Below, piece after piece: positions 52,770 to 63,801 of a stretch of 64,000 bases of DNA. Source of the stretch: Eutrigla gurnardus (Eukaryota > Chordata > Actinopteri > Perciformes > Triglidae); NCBI GenBank assembly GCA_963514095.1, contig OY741271.1, positions 1,829,520 through 1,893,519 on the forward strand. The letters run 5' to 3'. Under the pieces are notes generated by a model. The model saw only the letters and a program-made list of their open reading frames with translations, had not been told where the DNA came from and did no database searches. The position numbers and the translations under genes were made by a program. Numbering within the stretch: position 1 is the first letter of the stretch; each line of letters begins with the position of its first letter.

Positions 52770-54892
52770 GTCACAAAGTAAGACCGAATCCGCATTCAAC
52801 AGTAATGACCGAGTTTCAGGGTGAAACTGAGTATAGTGTCTGTTAATATCTAATATCTGTAAGGTCATTTACCCCATTATTCACCTTTTCCTTTTACTAA
52901 GGAGTCCAAATTCTTAGGAAGAACACACTCACCTTTATCGCCAAACAAGCTAGATGAGCTGTTACAGTTTTTCTCAAATGCTAAAACACATTTCACAAAC
53001 GTTTCCTCTATGTTCCCCAATGTCTAAACACAACACCCTTTTCTAAAGCTACATAAACACAACCACACCTTCTCACTTCAAAACTCAAACTTTCACACCA
53101 AAAGAGCAGCTCGAAGCTTTCAAAAATGTAAACACTATACACATCATTACACACTAAAGCAAAACAATTGAAAACACAATGCTCAATTTGTGAGAAGGTT
53201 CTTTGTTTCATAACTGCCAATGCATATTTTTAGAAACTTTACAGTAACGGATCTTCTTAGATCTCTGTAGAGGATTAGGCATTTAGATTTGTGAGTTTCA
53301 CATGAAGAGTATAAATCTATAGAAAATACTGCATGTACATAACACAACTCAATGCAAAAACAGAATCTATTGCCCACAACAGTACTCTTGAAAACATGTT
53401 CAGGATGTGAAGTTTTTTTATTTAGTTTATTCACACCACACACACACCACAATTACTGTGCAGCATCATGTCGATGAGCTGCATCAGGCCACATCACCTC
53501 ATCCACATCGCAGGCTATATTCTGTCTTGCCAGGCACCGCGGGAAAAACGCCCTGGAATGGCGCATCCATCCTTGGAAGGCTTCCACTGGGATGTCACCA
53601 CAGGCCAGCTCCATTGCCCTTAGGAGGTTCTCTCTGGTGTATGGTTGTCGGTCATAAACCTTCCATCTCCACGATGAGAAGAACTCCTCTATAGGGTTCA
53701 GGAAAGGGGAGTAGGGTGGCAGACAGACGTTTAAAAACTGGTCACTGTGGGTGGTGAACCACTCGCTGATTTGGTTCGTTCTGTGGAAGCGGACATGATC
53801 ACATAAATGGGATGTGCAGGCCCAGGAGGGTGTTGTTGGTGGTCCAGGAGGATGTCTCTTAGTTCCTCTAGGAAGGTGAGGAGACGTTGGGTGTTAGACC
53901 CAAGGACAAGCCCCTCTGAACCCATGGCCGCACAAAGAGTAATATTACCCCCCTGTTGGCCAGGAACCTCAGTGATTGCTCTTTGGCCAATGATGTTACG
54001 GCCTCTTTGCCTTCGTTTCTGCAGGTTGAAGCCAGCCTCATCCAGGAAGAGGTACTCATGACGTCTGGCCATCGCGTCCAACTGTAATATCCTCTGTGAA
54101 AATGTGAAAGTGCACAGGTGTTCAGAAGTCAATCAGGTAGCACAGTATTGTCCAGAAGTAACGTAGGCCACTGAGCAACACAGTATGTCCACTAACTGTA
54201 CTGTGAACATGGATGTATTCTTACTTGCACATACTCGTAACGTAGGTCTTTGTGTCGCGCAGAGTTGCGCTCAAAGGGAACCCTATAGACCTGTTTCATC
54301 CGCATCTTTTGGCGCCGGAGAACTCTGTCTATTGTGGCCAAGCTAACATCATCAATGCCCTCAAAGTTGACATTATCGGCAATGACTTTGTCTCTGATCT
54401 CCCGGAGTCTGATGAGGTTGTTCTCACGAACCATATCCACAATGAGGGTTTCTTGTGCCGCTGTAAATATGGCAACCCTCCCACCTCTATGCGGCATTCT
54501 TTGAACTCTAAAGAAAAAAACATGTGTTGTCAATTGACATGTTTTACAATAACAACTGATTTGAAACCAATAGACTACTTTCACAGGCTTGTAAAACTGT
54601 ATTGTGACAAAGAAAGCAATAGAGTACAATACCTGTTGTGTTGTCTGAATGCCCTGATAATGGTGGCCACGGTGAACCTACTCAGGTTTGGACGGACTTT
54701 TAGTCCTGCTTCAGCCATTGTCATGCCATGGACAATGACATGGTCAATGACTGTTGCTCGCATCTCGTCCGTAATGATGGTGCGAGGTCGTCTTGCTCTT
54801 CGTCCTGGACCTTCTCCTCTCCCTCCTGGACATAAATGTGCATAAATGTAAATGTACTACAGATACCCTCTCCACCTTCAAGAAAACTCTTA

Positions 54893-56739
54893 CAGTTTTT
54901 CTCAATTGTTTACACACAAATACTGGTACTTGAGACACAATGACCACAACATGTAACTCATGCACCAACACCCTGAACTAACTCTGCTAAACTGCAAGCA
55001 CAATTCCTGCTTTACACTCAAATTGCAGTTTTAAAACACACTTTTTTCAAAACACTACACTAGGGTTGCACGGTATACCGGTACTAATTTGGTACCGGGG
55101 TACTGAGGCATTTAAAACGGTACTATATTGCATTTGGACGGGACCGGTACTTGCAGCGCCGCCGGCAGCGCCCGCAACAGCGCGGCGAACTCGCCACGTG
55201 ACGTCACCGCGTTGTAACTACAGCTGAGAGGACGAGGAGCGAGCCGCAGCTTGGGCAGATAAAAGGAAAAAGCAAGCAAGCCGGAGGAAACCGCTAGCAA
55301 GTTAGCGAGCAGCGTGGACTGGAGCAACAAACGGAGCAGGAGGAAAGCTTGGAGAGAGCGCGAGCGAGCGCGAGCGAGCGAGAGAGAGAGAGCGCGAGCG
55401 AGCGAAGCACGGAGAGGAGACTGGCTGCTGCAACCGTCATCACGCCGCAACTTGCGGACAAACCAGCGCCGCGAAGTGCGATATGGCCGTACTTTAGCTT
55501 AAAACAAATGCGCAAGGCGAGGCAGTCAACGCCGAAGCACCAATGTGTAAACGGTGTTTAAAACATGCATGGCTAACGGCGGAAACACAAGCACCCAGAC
55601 CTGCAGACTGAGCTCAGGGAACGACGGGTCATTTAAACTCATGAAAAAAAGCCACATTCAGTGCTAAAAGCAAGCGTTATGCGCATTTTAAAATTGTGTG
55701 CATTAGAAAAGCTTGTCTTTGTGGTATTTTATTTTATTTGCTGATTAATAAGATTTTCTATAAAAATAAAGTCAGTAATGACATTTTTTGCGTTCACTTT
55801 TTATTTGAAAAAGTATCGAAAAGTACCGTAAAGTACCGAAACACATGTTGGTACCGGTACCGGTACCAAAATGTTGGTATCGTGACAACACTACACTACA
55901 CACAATTCTCTGCATTTGGCACAATTTTCATGAAGAAAATCTCTTGTTTTCACAAGGAACACACTGCCATTCAAAATTCTAAAGTTAATTTCCCTAATAT
56001 GCACACTGACTCATCACATGGAAACAACTTCTGTTTTGGAGCAATGGATGCCAACTTTGGCAACAGAGGCAGAGCCAGAGGAGTGAGAGTACGAGGAGGA
56101 GCATAGCATGGATTTGCCATGCTAGGCGATATTTCCCCCGCTGCTCGGCCATCGCTTGCATTGCCTGTGATGTGGATGAGGTGCTGTGGCCAGACCGAAA
56201 CAGAAGAGAGGATGTGGGATAGTTGTTGTTTTTTTGTTTTATTTGTAACTGTATACAGTAATTTCTTCTGGTTTTGTATGTAGACCACTGTATATGCACC
56301 TTTGTGTTGGTTTGGATGAACACTGTGTACATTACAGTATTCTTGTGGGAAAAATAAAATATATAAAAACAATATATAACGTATATATACTAAAATATTT
56401 TACAACACATTTATGTATGTCTGTAGTGATTGTAACACTGAACAAAAAAGGCCTAAGTCATTATGGTAAATGGAGAAGAAGTGTTCATCGTGTTTTACAT
56501 TGAGCACATCAGTGTTCAACTGGTTCTTATAAATGTCTATTCATATGATGGTTTGTGTGTCCTTTGACAACAAAATACCATTTTGAGAAGAAATAACATT
56601 GTTTTGAATGTAAAGTTTCATTTTGCAGGAGAATTGAGGGGTTTTGCCCATTGTGTGTGTGTTTTTTTATTTGTGTGTAGAGTTCTGAGAGTATGAGGCA
56701 TGCTTTCAGAAAATGTGTGTAAACGATCGAGAAAAACTG
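54893..56739. mobile_element. Tc1/mariner-like MITE (M3) with N-terminal ORF relic
   Basis: The ends CAGTTTTTCTC are inverted, with TA on both sides (54891-54892, 56740-56741). On + at 56044-56106 it still encodes MDANFGNRGRARGVRVRGGA, the start of a transposase like M1/M2, followed by a stop. So it is a deletion derivative of that family. Confidence 0.75.
55061..55893. mobile_element. non-autonomous hAT element inside M3
   Basis: The ends TAGGGTTGCACGG and CAACACTA are flanked by a perfect 8-bp duplication CACTACAC (55053-55060, 55894-55901). Both ends carry GGTACCGG modules. The interior is GC-rich with a (GAGCGAGC)n run at 55355-55405. No transposase. Confidence 0.9.
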
Positions 56740-56895
56740 TAAGAGATTTTCTCCAAGCCTAAATGCTGCACTTGACTTAGCACTTGACTTAGCTTAGTTT
56801 CCCTCACATTGTGCTGTTGTTTGAATGTTTTATCCTCAATTGTAAGTCGCTTTGGATAAAAGCGTCAGCCAAATGCATAAATGTAAATGTAAATG

Positions 56896-57110
56896 TACCT
56901 TCTCCTCTCCCTTGTTGGCCTGCTCCTCTCCCTTGTTGGCCTGCTCCTCTTCCTCGTTGGCCTGCTCCTCTTCCTCCTGGACCTTCTCCTCTCCCTTGTT
57001 GGCCTCCTCCTCTTCCTCGTTGGCCTGCTCCTCTTCCTCCTCTGATTCGAACTCCTCTTCCTCGTTGGCCTGCTCCTCTTCTTCCACGGCCAGCTCCTCT
57101 CCCTCCTCTC
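56896..57110 (-). repeat. Arg/Gly-coding minisatellite (M2 exon 1)
   Basis: Tandem 24-base-type units (core CTCTTCCTCGTTGGCCTGCT) encode GAGQRGRGAGQQGRG repeats on the minus strand, forming the basic N-terminal tail of the transposase. Confidence 0.75.
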
Positions 57111-58572
57111 ACTCGAATTCCTCTTCCCCTGACTCTGCCTTCATCCATTGTATTTGTTTGGAATCTTCAGCAAACTGTGCACTCTGAACTTGCTTTTATA
57201 CATGTGGTCACAGCATTAGCAACAAGTGTCTTCAATTTTGAGTCGTTGTGTGTAATGAGTGACGCCAGGTGTGTTCATTGTGTTCAAATATTGCTGACTG
57301 TGGCAGCCATTTTGCATCACATGAGCTTTCATTTGAGAATATGAGCAGAGTTCTTTTGCAACTTGTGTTTTAGCAAGGAAAAATGTGTTTAGATTTATGA
57401 GAATGGAGGATTGTGTTTTGTGAATTGTGTCTTCATGTGAAATGTGTTTATGATATTGGCAAATGATTGCTAGATTTAGTAAATGTGTTTAGACAACTGG
57501 TCATTTGGTTTAGAGGATTGGCTTTTGTGTTTTAGCATTTGAGAAAAACTGTAATCATATTTCCAGTTACATTCCTGGCGTTTAATTGGTGTTTTGTTTA
57601 TTACATCTGTTATTGTTTTATTCACTTTTGTTTAATCCCTAGTTAATCAATAAATAACCTTATAGCATAAAGTCGTTGTCCATGGATATTTCTTCTGTGC
57701 AGAATACAAAGATCCCTATTTCAAGAACTTATGATCTAAGGAAATGAGACTGATTTATTAAATTATATTGATTAAATGTTAGTTAATTAATAAGTGGTCA
57801 TTAGAGTCATTAACGTGAATTCTATAAAGTTCTGTCTGACCAACAGATTAACACCCTTTTACGAGAGCAGGTATTAAAATTGGATATTAATACATATTGA
57901 TATACATATTTTAATATCGTCCTTAGTTTCCTTACATACACAGTTTACGTAGGTACCATTAGGTATTACCCTTACTCTCCTATATAGTCATACAGTAATT
58001 GTTGTCAACATTTACATACTATAATGTCAAAAAAGGTAATTACCTGTTCTCTTCTCTAAATCTTCGGATTATGGTGGACACAGTGAATCTACTGATGTTT
58101 GGTTGTACCCTTTGTCCGGCCTCCCTCATGCTCATACCACGGACAAGAACATGGTCAATCACAGTAGCTCTGATTTCATCAGATATTACTGTTCTTTGTC
58201 TTCGCTGACCACCTCGACCACCTCTCACACGAACTCCTCCTCTCAGATTTCTATCCATTGTAGTGCCTCACAAACCAGTGCTCTCTGAATATATGTTCCC
58301 TCACATCGTTAGCCACAAGTGTGATCAATTTTGAGTTGTTGTGTTCAACCAGTGACACCTGTGCTTTACTTGTGTTTGACTTTTGCCACCTGTGCTCACC
58401 ATTATGCAACACAGGTGCATCACAATGAAAATGTGTTGGCAAGTTGTGTCTAAACAGGTGAAAAGTGCTTATGGTTTTGCCAAAAGAGTGACTGATTCAA
58501 TCAGTGGGTTCAGGCAACTGAGCATTTGGTTCAGACAATAGGGTTTAGTGTTTTAGCAATTGAGAAAAACTG

Positions 58573-58997
58573 TAAGACACTCCCCTCAACTTTGCCCTAG
58601 TTGGTTAGAATTCCTCACCTTTGCTCCTCAGCCTCCATCAACATGTGATCGGAAACGCAGCCATTCACAGACGCCAGTGAACAGCAACCAGGAAGTAGGC
58701 GGTCTCAACTCCAGAAGGACCAATCCTCGACAGGGAATAACACAGCTTGATTTGCATAACCGGCAGAATCACTCATGGGTTGCAGTCAAATAGTCAAAAA
58801 ATAAGGTCCTAACTCCTATTCCTTGACGTCTGGGGAAAACGTCACAGGGTTAAGGAAAGGCAATAGGAGAACTCAAAAGGATTTAGGAAAAGTCGACCGC
58901 GGTGCTCAGAGAGTCCGACCGGACTTTCACTAAGCAACGTCATTATAATGCTGCTGATAATTGACAGCTGATCATCGTCCACTTCTCCCCATGTTGT
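58573..58997. other. unassigned spacer
   Basis: Right flank of the M1 nest. No gene recognised. Confidence 0.35.
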
Positions 58998-59318
58998 AAG
59001 GGCGGGGGCGGCGGCTGTGCCTCAGAGGTAGAGCCAGTCGTCCTCCAATCAAAAGATTGGTGGTTGGAATCCCGGCTCCTCCAGTCTGCATACCGAAGTG
59101 TCCTTGGGCAAGATACTGAACCCCCAATTGCCCCCGATGCTGCGCCATTGGCGTGTGAATGTGTATGAATGAGTTAGATCCTGATGTGCAGGCGGCTCCT
59201 CTGCCATCAGTGTATTGATGTGTGTGTGAACGGGTAAAAGTGAGCGAATGTAGTATGTGAAGCGCCTTGAGTAGCTAGTTAGCTAGAAAAGCGCTATGTA
59301 AATGCAGGTCCATTTATA
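58998..59318 (+). mobile_element. tRNA-derived SINE
   Basis: The tRNA-like head has box A (TGCCTCAGAGGTAGAGCC) and box B (GGTTGGAATCC). The body contains GTGTCCTTGGGCAAGATACT, and the tail CGCCTTGAGTAGC followed by AAAGCGCTATGTAAATGCAG. This head-body-tail order is typical of teleost SINEs. No clear target duplication. Confidence 0.75.
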
Positions 59319-59539
59319 AGCAGCTGGTTCACTGACCGGCTTCAGGTCCAGCAGCTCCTCCTTCCTGTTTGACTGTTTGCTGTATTTACATTTCATTTGT
59401 GGTTTTAGTTTCATTTTGTCAAATTTGTAACATGATTGAAATAAATAAATAATACCATTCAAATATTATCACTGTCCACACACGTGTCAACACAATTCCA
59501 ATTACTATATGTCTGCATGAAAGTAATTGTTAAATATGT

Positions 59540-60405
59540 GCCGCCTACAACCAACTGTCATCCTATCTCTCGCAGAACAACCTCCTTGACCCTAATCAAT
59601 CAGGATTCAGGACTGCTCACTCCACTGAGACGGCCCTCCTCACAGTGACCATGTCCCTGCGAGACGCCAGAGCCTCATCCCACTCCTCTGTTCCCATTCT
59701 CCTCGACCTATCTGCTGCATTCGATACAGTCAACCACCTAATCCTCCTCTCCACCCTGGCTGAACTTGGCATAACTGACTCTGCTTTCACCTGGTTTGCA
59801 TCATACCTGACAAATCGCACCTTTCAGGTCACATGGAATGGCTCTATGTCCAAACCCTGTTCTCTGGACACGGGTGTCCCTAAAGGCTCAGTATTAGGAC
59901 CGCTTCTGTTCTCACTATACACCAGATCACTAGGTTCTGTTATTACATCGCATGGATTCTCCTACCATTGCTATGCAGATGACACCCAGCTGTTCCTCTC
60001 TCTTCCCCCAACCTCTGACACTCACATTGCAACTCGCATCTCGAACTGTATGGCTGACATCTCTGTCTGGACAACTGCACATCACCTCAAGCTTAACCTG
60101 AATAAAACTGAACTCCTCTTCATCCCAGGGAAAGACTGCCCTCGCATGGACCTTCCATCTACCTTCAAACACTGGTCAAACCACACGCCCCGAAGTGAGC
60201 ACTTCGCTCCTCTACTTCAGCTGACCAGCTGGTACCACCATCGCTGAAATCAAACAAATGTCGCTCAGCAAAGTCCAGACTCTTCTCTGTTCTGGCGCCT
60301 CAGTGGTGGAACGAACTCCCGACCAATGTCAGGACAGCAGAGTAATTTAAAAAGGCTCAAGACTCACCTGTTCCGACTTCACCTCGACTCTACATAGCAT
60401 GACCC
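59540..60405 (+). pseudogene. non-LTR reverse-transcriptase fragment
   Basis: The + frame reads NNLLDPNQSGFRTAHSTETA, VPILLDLSAAFDTVNHLILL, DTGVPKGSVLGPLLFSLYTR, YADDTQLFLS and HHLKLNLNKTELLFIPG. At about 60158 the protein breaks off. After an internal deletion the C-terminal end (SRLFSVLAPQWWNELPTNVR) reads in another frame near 60265-60345. The catalytic YADD is present. An Arg/Lys-rich end is followed by a C-run and A-run (60411-60435). 5'-truncated and internally deleted LINE; the clade is unresolved. Confidence 0.75.
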
Positions 60406-60447
60406 ACTAACACCCCCCCCCCCCCCAAAAAAAAATACCTTACCTAT

Positions 60448-61189
60448 TGTTGAGCTGAATCTCAGGAGTGGGTCTCAACTACACTTCCCAGAGTGCACCA
60501 GCAGCAGCAAACTGGCTGCTGGGTGTCTGATCAGTCATTATCACTGATTTGGGGCACCTGTGAAGAAGTGGAGGATCTCAGTCAGTCAGATGAACAAACT
60601 ACAAAGAGAAGAAGCTCCAAGTCCCTCAAAGGTTCAGTCCGAAGACGCCAATGGTCGGTGAAATGTTTATTTACTTTCATGGTGTTTGAAATGCTGCTAA
60701 TATGTTCAAGTTTATGTTTATTTATGTTCAACTGCTGTGTTAATTGGGTAAGGAACATATTGCAGCATTGACTTCCTTGATTTTGTGGTATTAGAGCGAT
60801 TTTGAGTTTGAAAAATTCTAAGTATAAGAAAAAAAGGATAATACAAAGTTAAAAATGTTAAAATTCTGTTAAATGTTTAAACTTTACTAAAAATTTGGGA
60901 AAATTCATGAAATTAGATTTTTCTTTATCCCATTTAAAAGGCGTGAGTGGTAAAGTGGTTAATTATTCAAAATGTTTAATTAAATGTTTAGATTAATTTA
61001 AAATTCATTAAAAATGTTTAATTAAAATGTTAACTTGTGTTTCTGTTTCTGTCTTTAAAGGTTTACAACCTAATTTTCTGAATGGACCAATCAACTGACA
61101 AAGCCAAAATAAAAATAAAAGTTTGATCGAGTCAGAACTTTGAGTTGTCCCTGTGTCCTTTGGCTTATGTCCACCAGGAGGACTTGACA
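60448..61189 (+). other. possible 5' LTR of a BEL/Pao element
   Basis: TG at 60448 to CA at 61189, with AATAAAAATAAAAG at 61108-61121 near the 3' side and the gag ATG 84 bp downstream. No second LTR is available for comparison, and no convincing primer-binding site was seen. Tentative. Confidence 0.3.
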
Positions 61190-61273
61190 GTTGTAAACCA
61201 CGCAAAGCAGCCTGGCCCTGAGGATAAACGGCTTCAGATCCAGAGATAAGCTGTTGATGCAGAGGTAGTCAAG

Positions 61274-62908
61274 ATGGCCGAAGATGCCCTGGGGAAGTCG
61301 GTCCAGCAGCTCAAAAATGAGAGGACCACTGCAAAAAGCAGCTTCACCAAACAAGCCAACTTCATTTTAAAAGGAGCAAGCAGAATGCTTCAAGTGGAGT
61401 TAAAGGAGGAATTCACTAAGCTTTCAGACTGCTTCAGAAAGATGCTCGATGCCAATGAGGACTACAGGATTGGACTGGAGGCTGACATTAAGACTGAGGA
61501 TAAGGAAGCAGGTCTTGATGAACAGCAAGAGGCCGACATTGATAGATCTGTAAAAGAAGGCGAACAAAGTTGGCAGGAGTAAGAGACATTGTTCAAACAA
61601 ACCTGTGGTCAAGGTATGGAAAAAGTGAACTTCTTGTGGCAATCCTGGAAGCAGAAAAAGCCAATGATAAAGCAGCTGGTGTACCTGTGGAAAGTGCCAA
61701 TTTAGAGGGCTATGAAGTGCACCTCGCTCTCTTGGACAAGAGAATAAAAGAGGCCATCTCAGCAATGTCAACATGGGAGAGATGGATCCCTATGGAATTA
61801 AAGGATGAATTAGATGGAAGAGTCAAGGACGTAAGAGCATCCTACTACAGGCTTGAATTAGGGAAAGCTGAATTTGCCATTGCACGGACGATCAATGAGC
61901 AAGTCACAGGAGTGAAACTATTACCCCAACCGGCAACATCCACACCAATAGTGAGAATCAAGCCAACTACTCTACCTATCTTCAATGGAAGCAGGAGAGA
62001 ATATCACAGATGGAGGAAAGACTGGGAAAGCCTGCAAAAGCAGGGAGAGCCATCCGGATCAACTGAAGTCAAGAAAATTCAACTCTTGGAGAGTGTGGAT
62101 GACAAAATCTTAAAAGACCTCAGACTTTCAACCTACACCACTGCCAATGACATGTTCAGAGTCCTGGAGAACAGATATGGCAACAAGTCAACCATCACTG
62201 TGGAAATCCTTGAAGAGCTGGAGAAGATGCCACATGTGAAGGGGAACCAGCCAAGAAAGGTCATTGACCTCATACAGTCAGTGGAAAAGGCCCTAGCAGA
62301 CCTCACAGAGTTAGGAAACTCTGGAGCCATAAAGAACCCACTGGTAATTAAATCCAAGTTGCCTGACTTTATTGAAAGAGACTGGTTGATGTTCATGGTT
62401 GAACCCAGAAACAATGTCACATCAGACAACCACTTTGACATGCTCTTGAAGTTCCTGAAAAGTCAAGAAGAAATACTAGAGAGACTCGAACAGCTCAGAC
62501 CTGTGGAGAGGATGGAGAAATCAGATCGTCAGACAAGAAGTATGACAGAAAGATTGCCTCAACAAAAACCACAAAGAAAGAAGAGCTTGATGAGATATGT
62601 GGTGTCTGTGGTGATAGTGGGCACAACAACAAAATCTTCTTCTGTAGAAAGTTCAAAAGACTTGAGCTACCTGAAAAGAAAGTTGTATTGAGAAAGCTGG
62701 GAGCATGCAGAAAATGTCTCGGATGCCATGATGAAGATGGATACTGCAGAGACACTTTCCTATGCAGAAATAAAGACTGTAAAAGGGGAGGTGGTGCCCC
62801 AGACCACCATTTTTTCCTCTGCCCGAAAGGAGAAGTCAAAAGAGGGGAAGAGAGAACGAGTGGAAAAGACAGCAAAGGTGAAAGCAAACTAACGGAGGAG
62901 CAAGAGCA
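61274..62908 (+). pseudogene. BEL/Pao retrotransposon gag (two frameshifts, truncated)
   Basis: The ATG at 61274 starts MAEDALGKSVQQLKNERTTA. A coiled-coil N-terminal region follows, then after a one-base loss at about 61582 a DUF1759-like core (TTLPIFNGSRREYHRWRKDW, KIQLLESVDDKILKDLRL, VLENRYGNKSTITVEI). A second frameshift near 62575 precedes the zinc-knuckle region (CGVCGDSGHN, CRKCLGCHDEDGYC, then CPKG). Gag packages the retrotransposon RNA into particles. Protease and RT are absent because a Harbinger-like element begins at 62909. Broken copy. Confidence 0.7.
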
Positions 62909-63180
62909 GGGGCCTCATTTATAAAACTGTGCTTAGGATCCTTACTAAAAGTGTACGTACGCCCAAAAGCCAAAGTTTGCGTGCGCCAAAAAAAAAATCT
63001 GATTTATAAAACTGTGCGCACGCAAGCTGTACGCAATGTTTACTTTATAAATCACAGGATCACCTACAAGTGTGCGTACCTGAATCCCGCCCTGTACACG
63101 CCCTCATTTTACTATATTAATGAGCCGGCATGCAATCGTTTCCGTGTGGTGAATCACGGTGACAGGTCAGAAAAAAAACG

Positions 63181-63801
63181 AAGAAACATAACTTTTCAGA
63201 AACGGAGAAAGAGACACTTGTTGGGGAGGTGGAGGCCCGGAAAATAATTTAATTTAGTGGCCACAGCAGCGGGATCACGAATAAAAAGAAGCAGTGCGAG
63301 GGGCAACACATTGCTGCTGCAGTTAACGGCGTCAGTGGGACGGAGCGGACGGTGATCTGAAGGTAAATGACATCTTTTCGCTCCTAACATGGATTTAATG
63401 TATTGCTAGAGTATTTGAGGAAGTTTGATGTGACTTTGACGGGGATTGTGTCCGAAAAGGAGGGATACACAGACGCGACTGAGACCAGAGGTATAAGGGT
63501 GAACAGATTTTAAACTTTTATTGTATATAAAATGAAACGTTAGATCGTTTCTGTCCTTCCAGAGTCTGCAGCGTTGGGCGTAGAGGAGGGTGACGGTGAG
63601 GAGGGTGACGGTGACCCTCGGCACAGCGTCCGGGTCCGGCGCAAAGCAGCAGCGCACCCCAGGCGCCTGGCACATCAAGCGGTCGGGTGCTCACTGATGC
63701 CGTCCTGCAACTTCAGCGAGACACAATCACCACCATCAACAACGTTGCAGATGAGCTACGGCAAACTCGCACTGTGATAAATAAAATAATATGTTTACTA
63801 T
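63181..63801 (+). pseudogene. Myb/NAIF1-like accessory protein remnant
   Basis: Exon 1 (63181-63362) reads KKHNFSETEKETLVGEVEAR, then a TAA, then FSGHSSGITNKKKQCE and GQHIAAAVNGVSGTERTV; its end carries a second stop before a GTAAAT donor. Exon 2 starts at 63563 after TTCCAG. It shows tandem GGTGACGGTGAGGAG repeats, and the end SGRVLTDAVLQLQRDTITTI is readable. The TEKExLV...HSSGITNK pattern is that of the Myb-like DNA-binding domain in NAIF1 and Harbinger accessory proteins. The stops and a frame change make it inactive. Confidence 0.5.

Larger units (their letters stand above)
54842..56895 (+). mobile_element. LINE 3' tail inserted in the M2 transposase, itself interrupted
   Basis: CCCTCTCCACCTTCAAGAAA at left and, after the MITE, GTCGCTTTGGATAAAAGCGT plus (AAATGT)n at right are the two parts of a familiar fish LINE/SINE 3' end. 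(AAATGT)-type repeats also occur at the left border (54842-54857). Confidence 0.6.
53453..57148 (-). pseudogene. M2 transposase
   Basis: The ATG at 57148 (MDEGRVRGRGIRVRGGRGAG) begins a long Arg/Gly/Gln-rich repeat down to about 56896, where a LINE tail is inserted. It resumes near 54840 and ends exon 1 at 54633 with a helix-turn-helix (ITDEMRATVIDHVIVHGMTM). Exon 2 is 54507-54225 (PHRGGRVAIFTAAQETLIVD, VYRVPFERNSARHKD). Exon 3 is 54093-53453 (HEYLFLDEAGFN, GNITLCAAMG, SPFLNPIEEFFSSWRWKVYD, QNIACDVDEV). Near 53792-53800 a deletion of about 8 bp removes the second catalytic Asp and shifts the frame. By comparison with M1, the Asp-Glu spacing would be near 35-36 residues. Confidence 0.75.
52965..57551 (-). 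mobile_element. inner Tc1/mariner-like element (M2)
   Basis: The inverted ends CAGTTTTTCTCAAATGCTAA start at 52965 and end at 57551, with TA on both sides. It is the same family as M1. Its transposase exon 1 is cut by a LINE tail that itself contains a MITE and a hAT. Confidence 0.85.
50542..57940 (+). mobile_element. candidate solo LTR, about 2 kb, carrying nested insertions
   Basis: The unit starts TGATGAG and ends ACATACA (TG...CA), with CAGT on both sides (50538-50541, 57941-57944). Without the hAT element (51911-52769) and M2 (52965-57551) it is about 1.95 kb. A TATA-like CATAAAAG lies near 51468 and CAATAAATAACC near 57645, which fits plus-strand promoter and polyadenylation signals. 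No gag/pol or second LTR. Family unknown; a large non-LTR element is not excluded. Confidence 0.5.
49370..58258 (-). pseudogene. M1 transposase (DEAGFN / PYSPFLNPIEE type)
   Basis: Exon 1 (58258-58044) starts MDRNLRGGVRVRGGRGGQRR, an Arg/Gly-rich N-terminus, then a helix-turn-helix (ISDEIRATVIDHVLVRGMSM). After an intron that holds the LTR nest, exon 2 (50398-50116) has LPHGGGRTGMFSPHQETLIV and RLRMKQLYRVPFDRNSD. Exon 3 (50002-49370) has the first Asp in YMDEAGFN, the second in WDNVSFH, and the Glu in SPFLNPIEEFFSSW. Lesions: a frameshift soon after the first Asp and a stop at about 49698, just after WDNVSFH. IS630/Tc1-mariner superfamily. Dead copy. Confidence 0.7.
48917..58572 (-). mobile_element. 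outer Tc1/mariner-like element (M1) hosting a nested stack
   Basis: The right end is CAGTTTTTCTCAATTGCTAA (read inward from 58572), followed outside by TA. The left end near 48917-48950 is degenerate (TTTTCTC, then AACACAAAACCC). Transposase exons on - lie on both sides of a 7.4-kb insertion (50542-57940) that sits in the first intron. Confidence 0.65.

Noticed and set aside
56811..57344. Long Pro/Leu-rich plus-strand reading frame
   Set aside because: It is the antisense of the Arg/Gly-coding repeat of the M2 transposase. Its length comes from the repeat.
60411..60436. C-run then A-run as a LINE poly(A) tail
   Set aside because: The order and composition suit a homopolymer artefact or a degenerate tail. 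No target duplication supports a boundary here.
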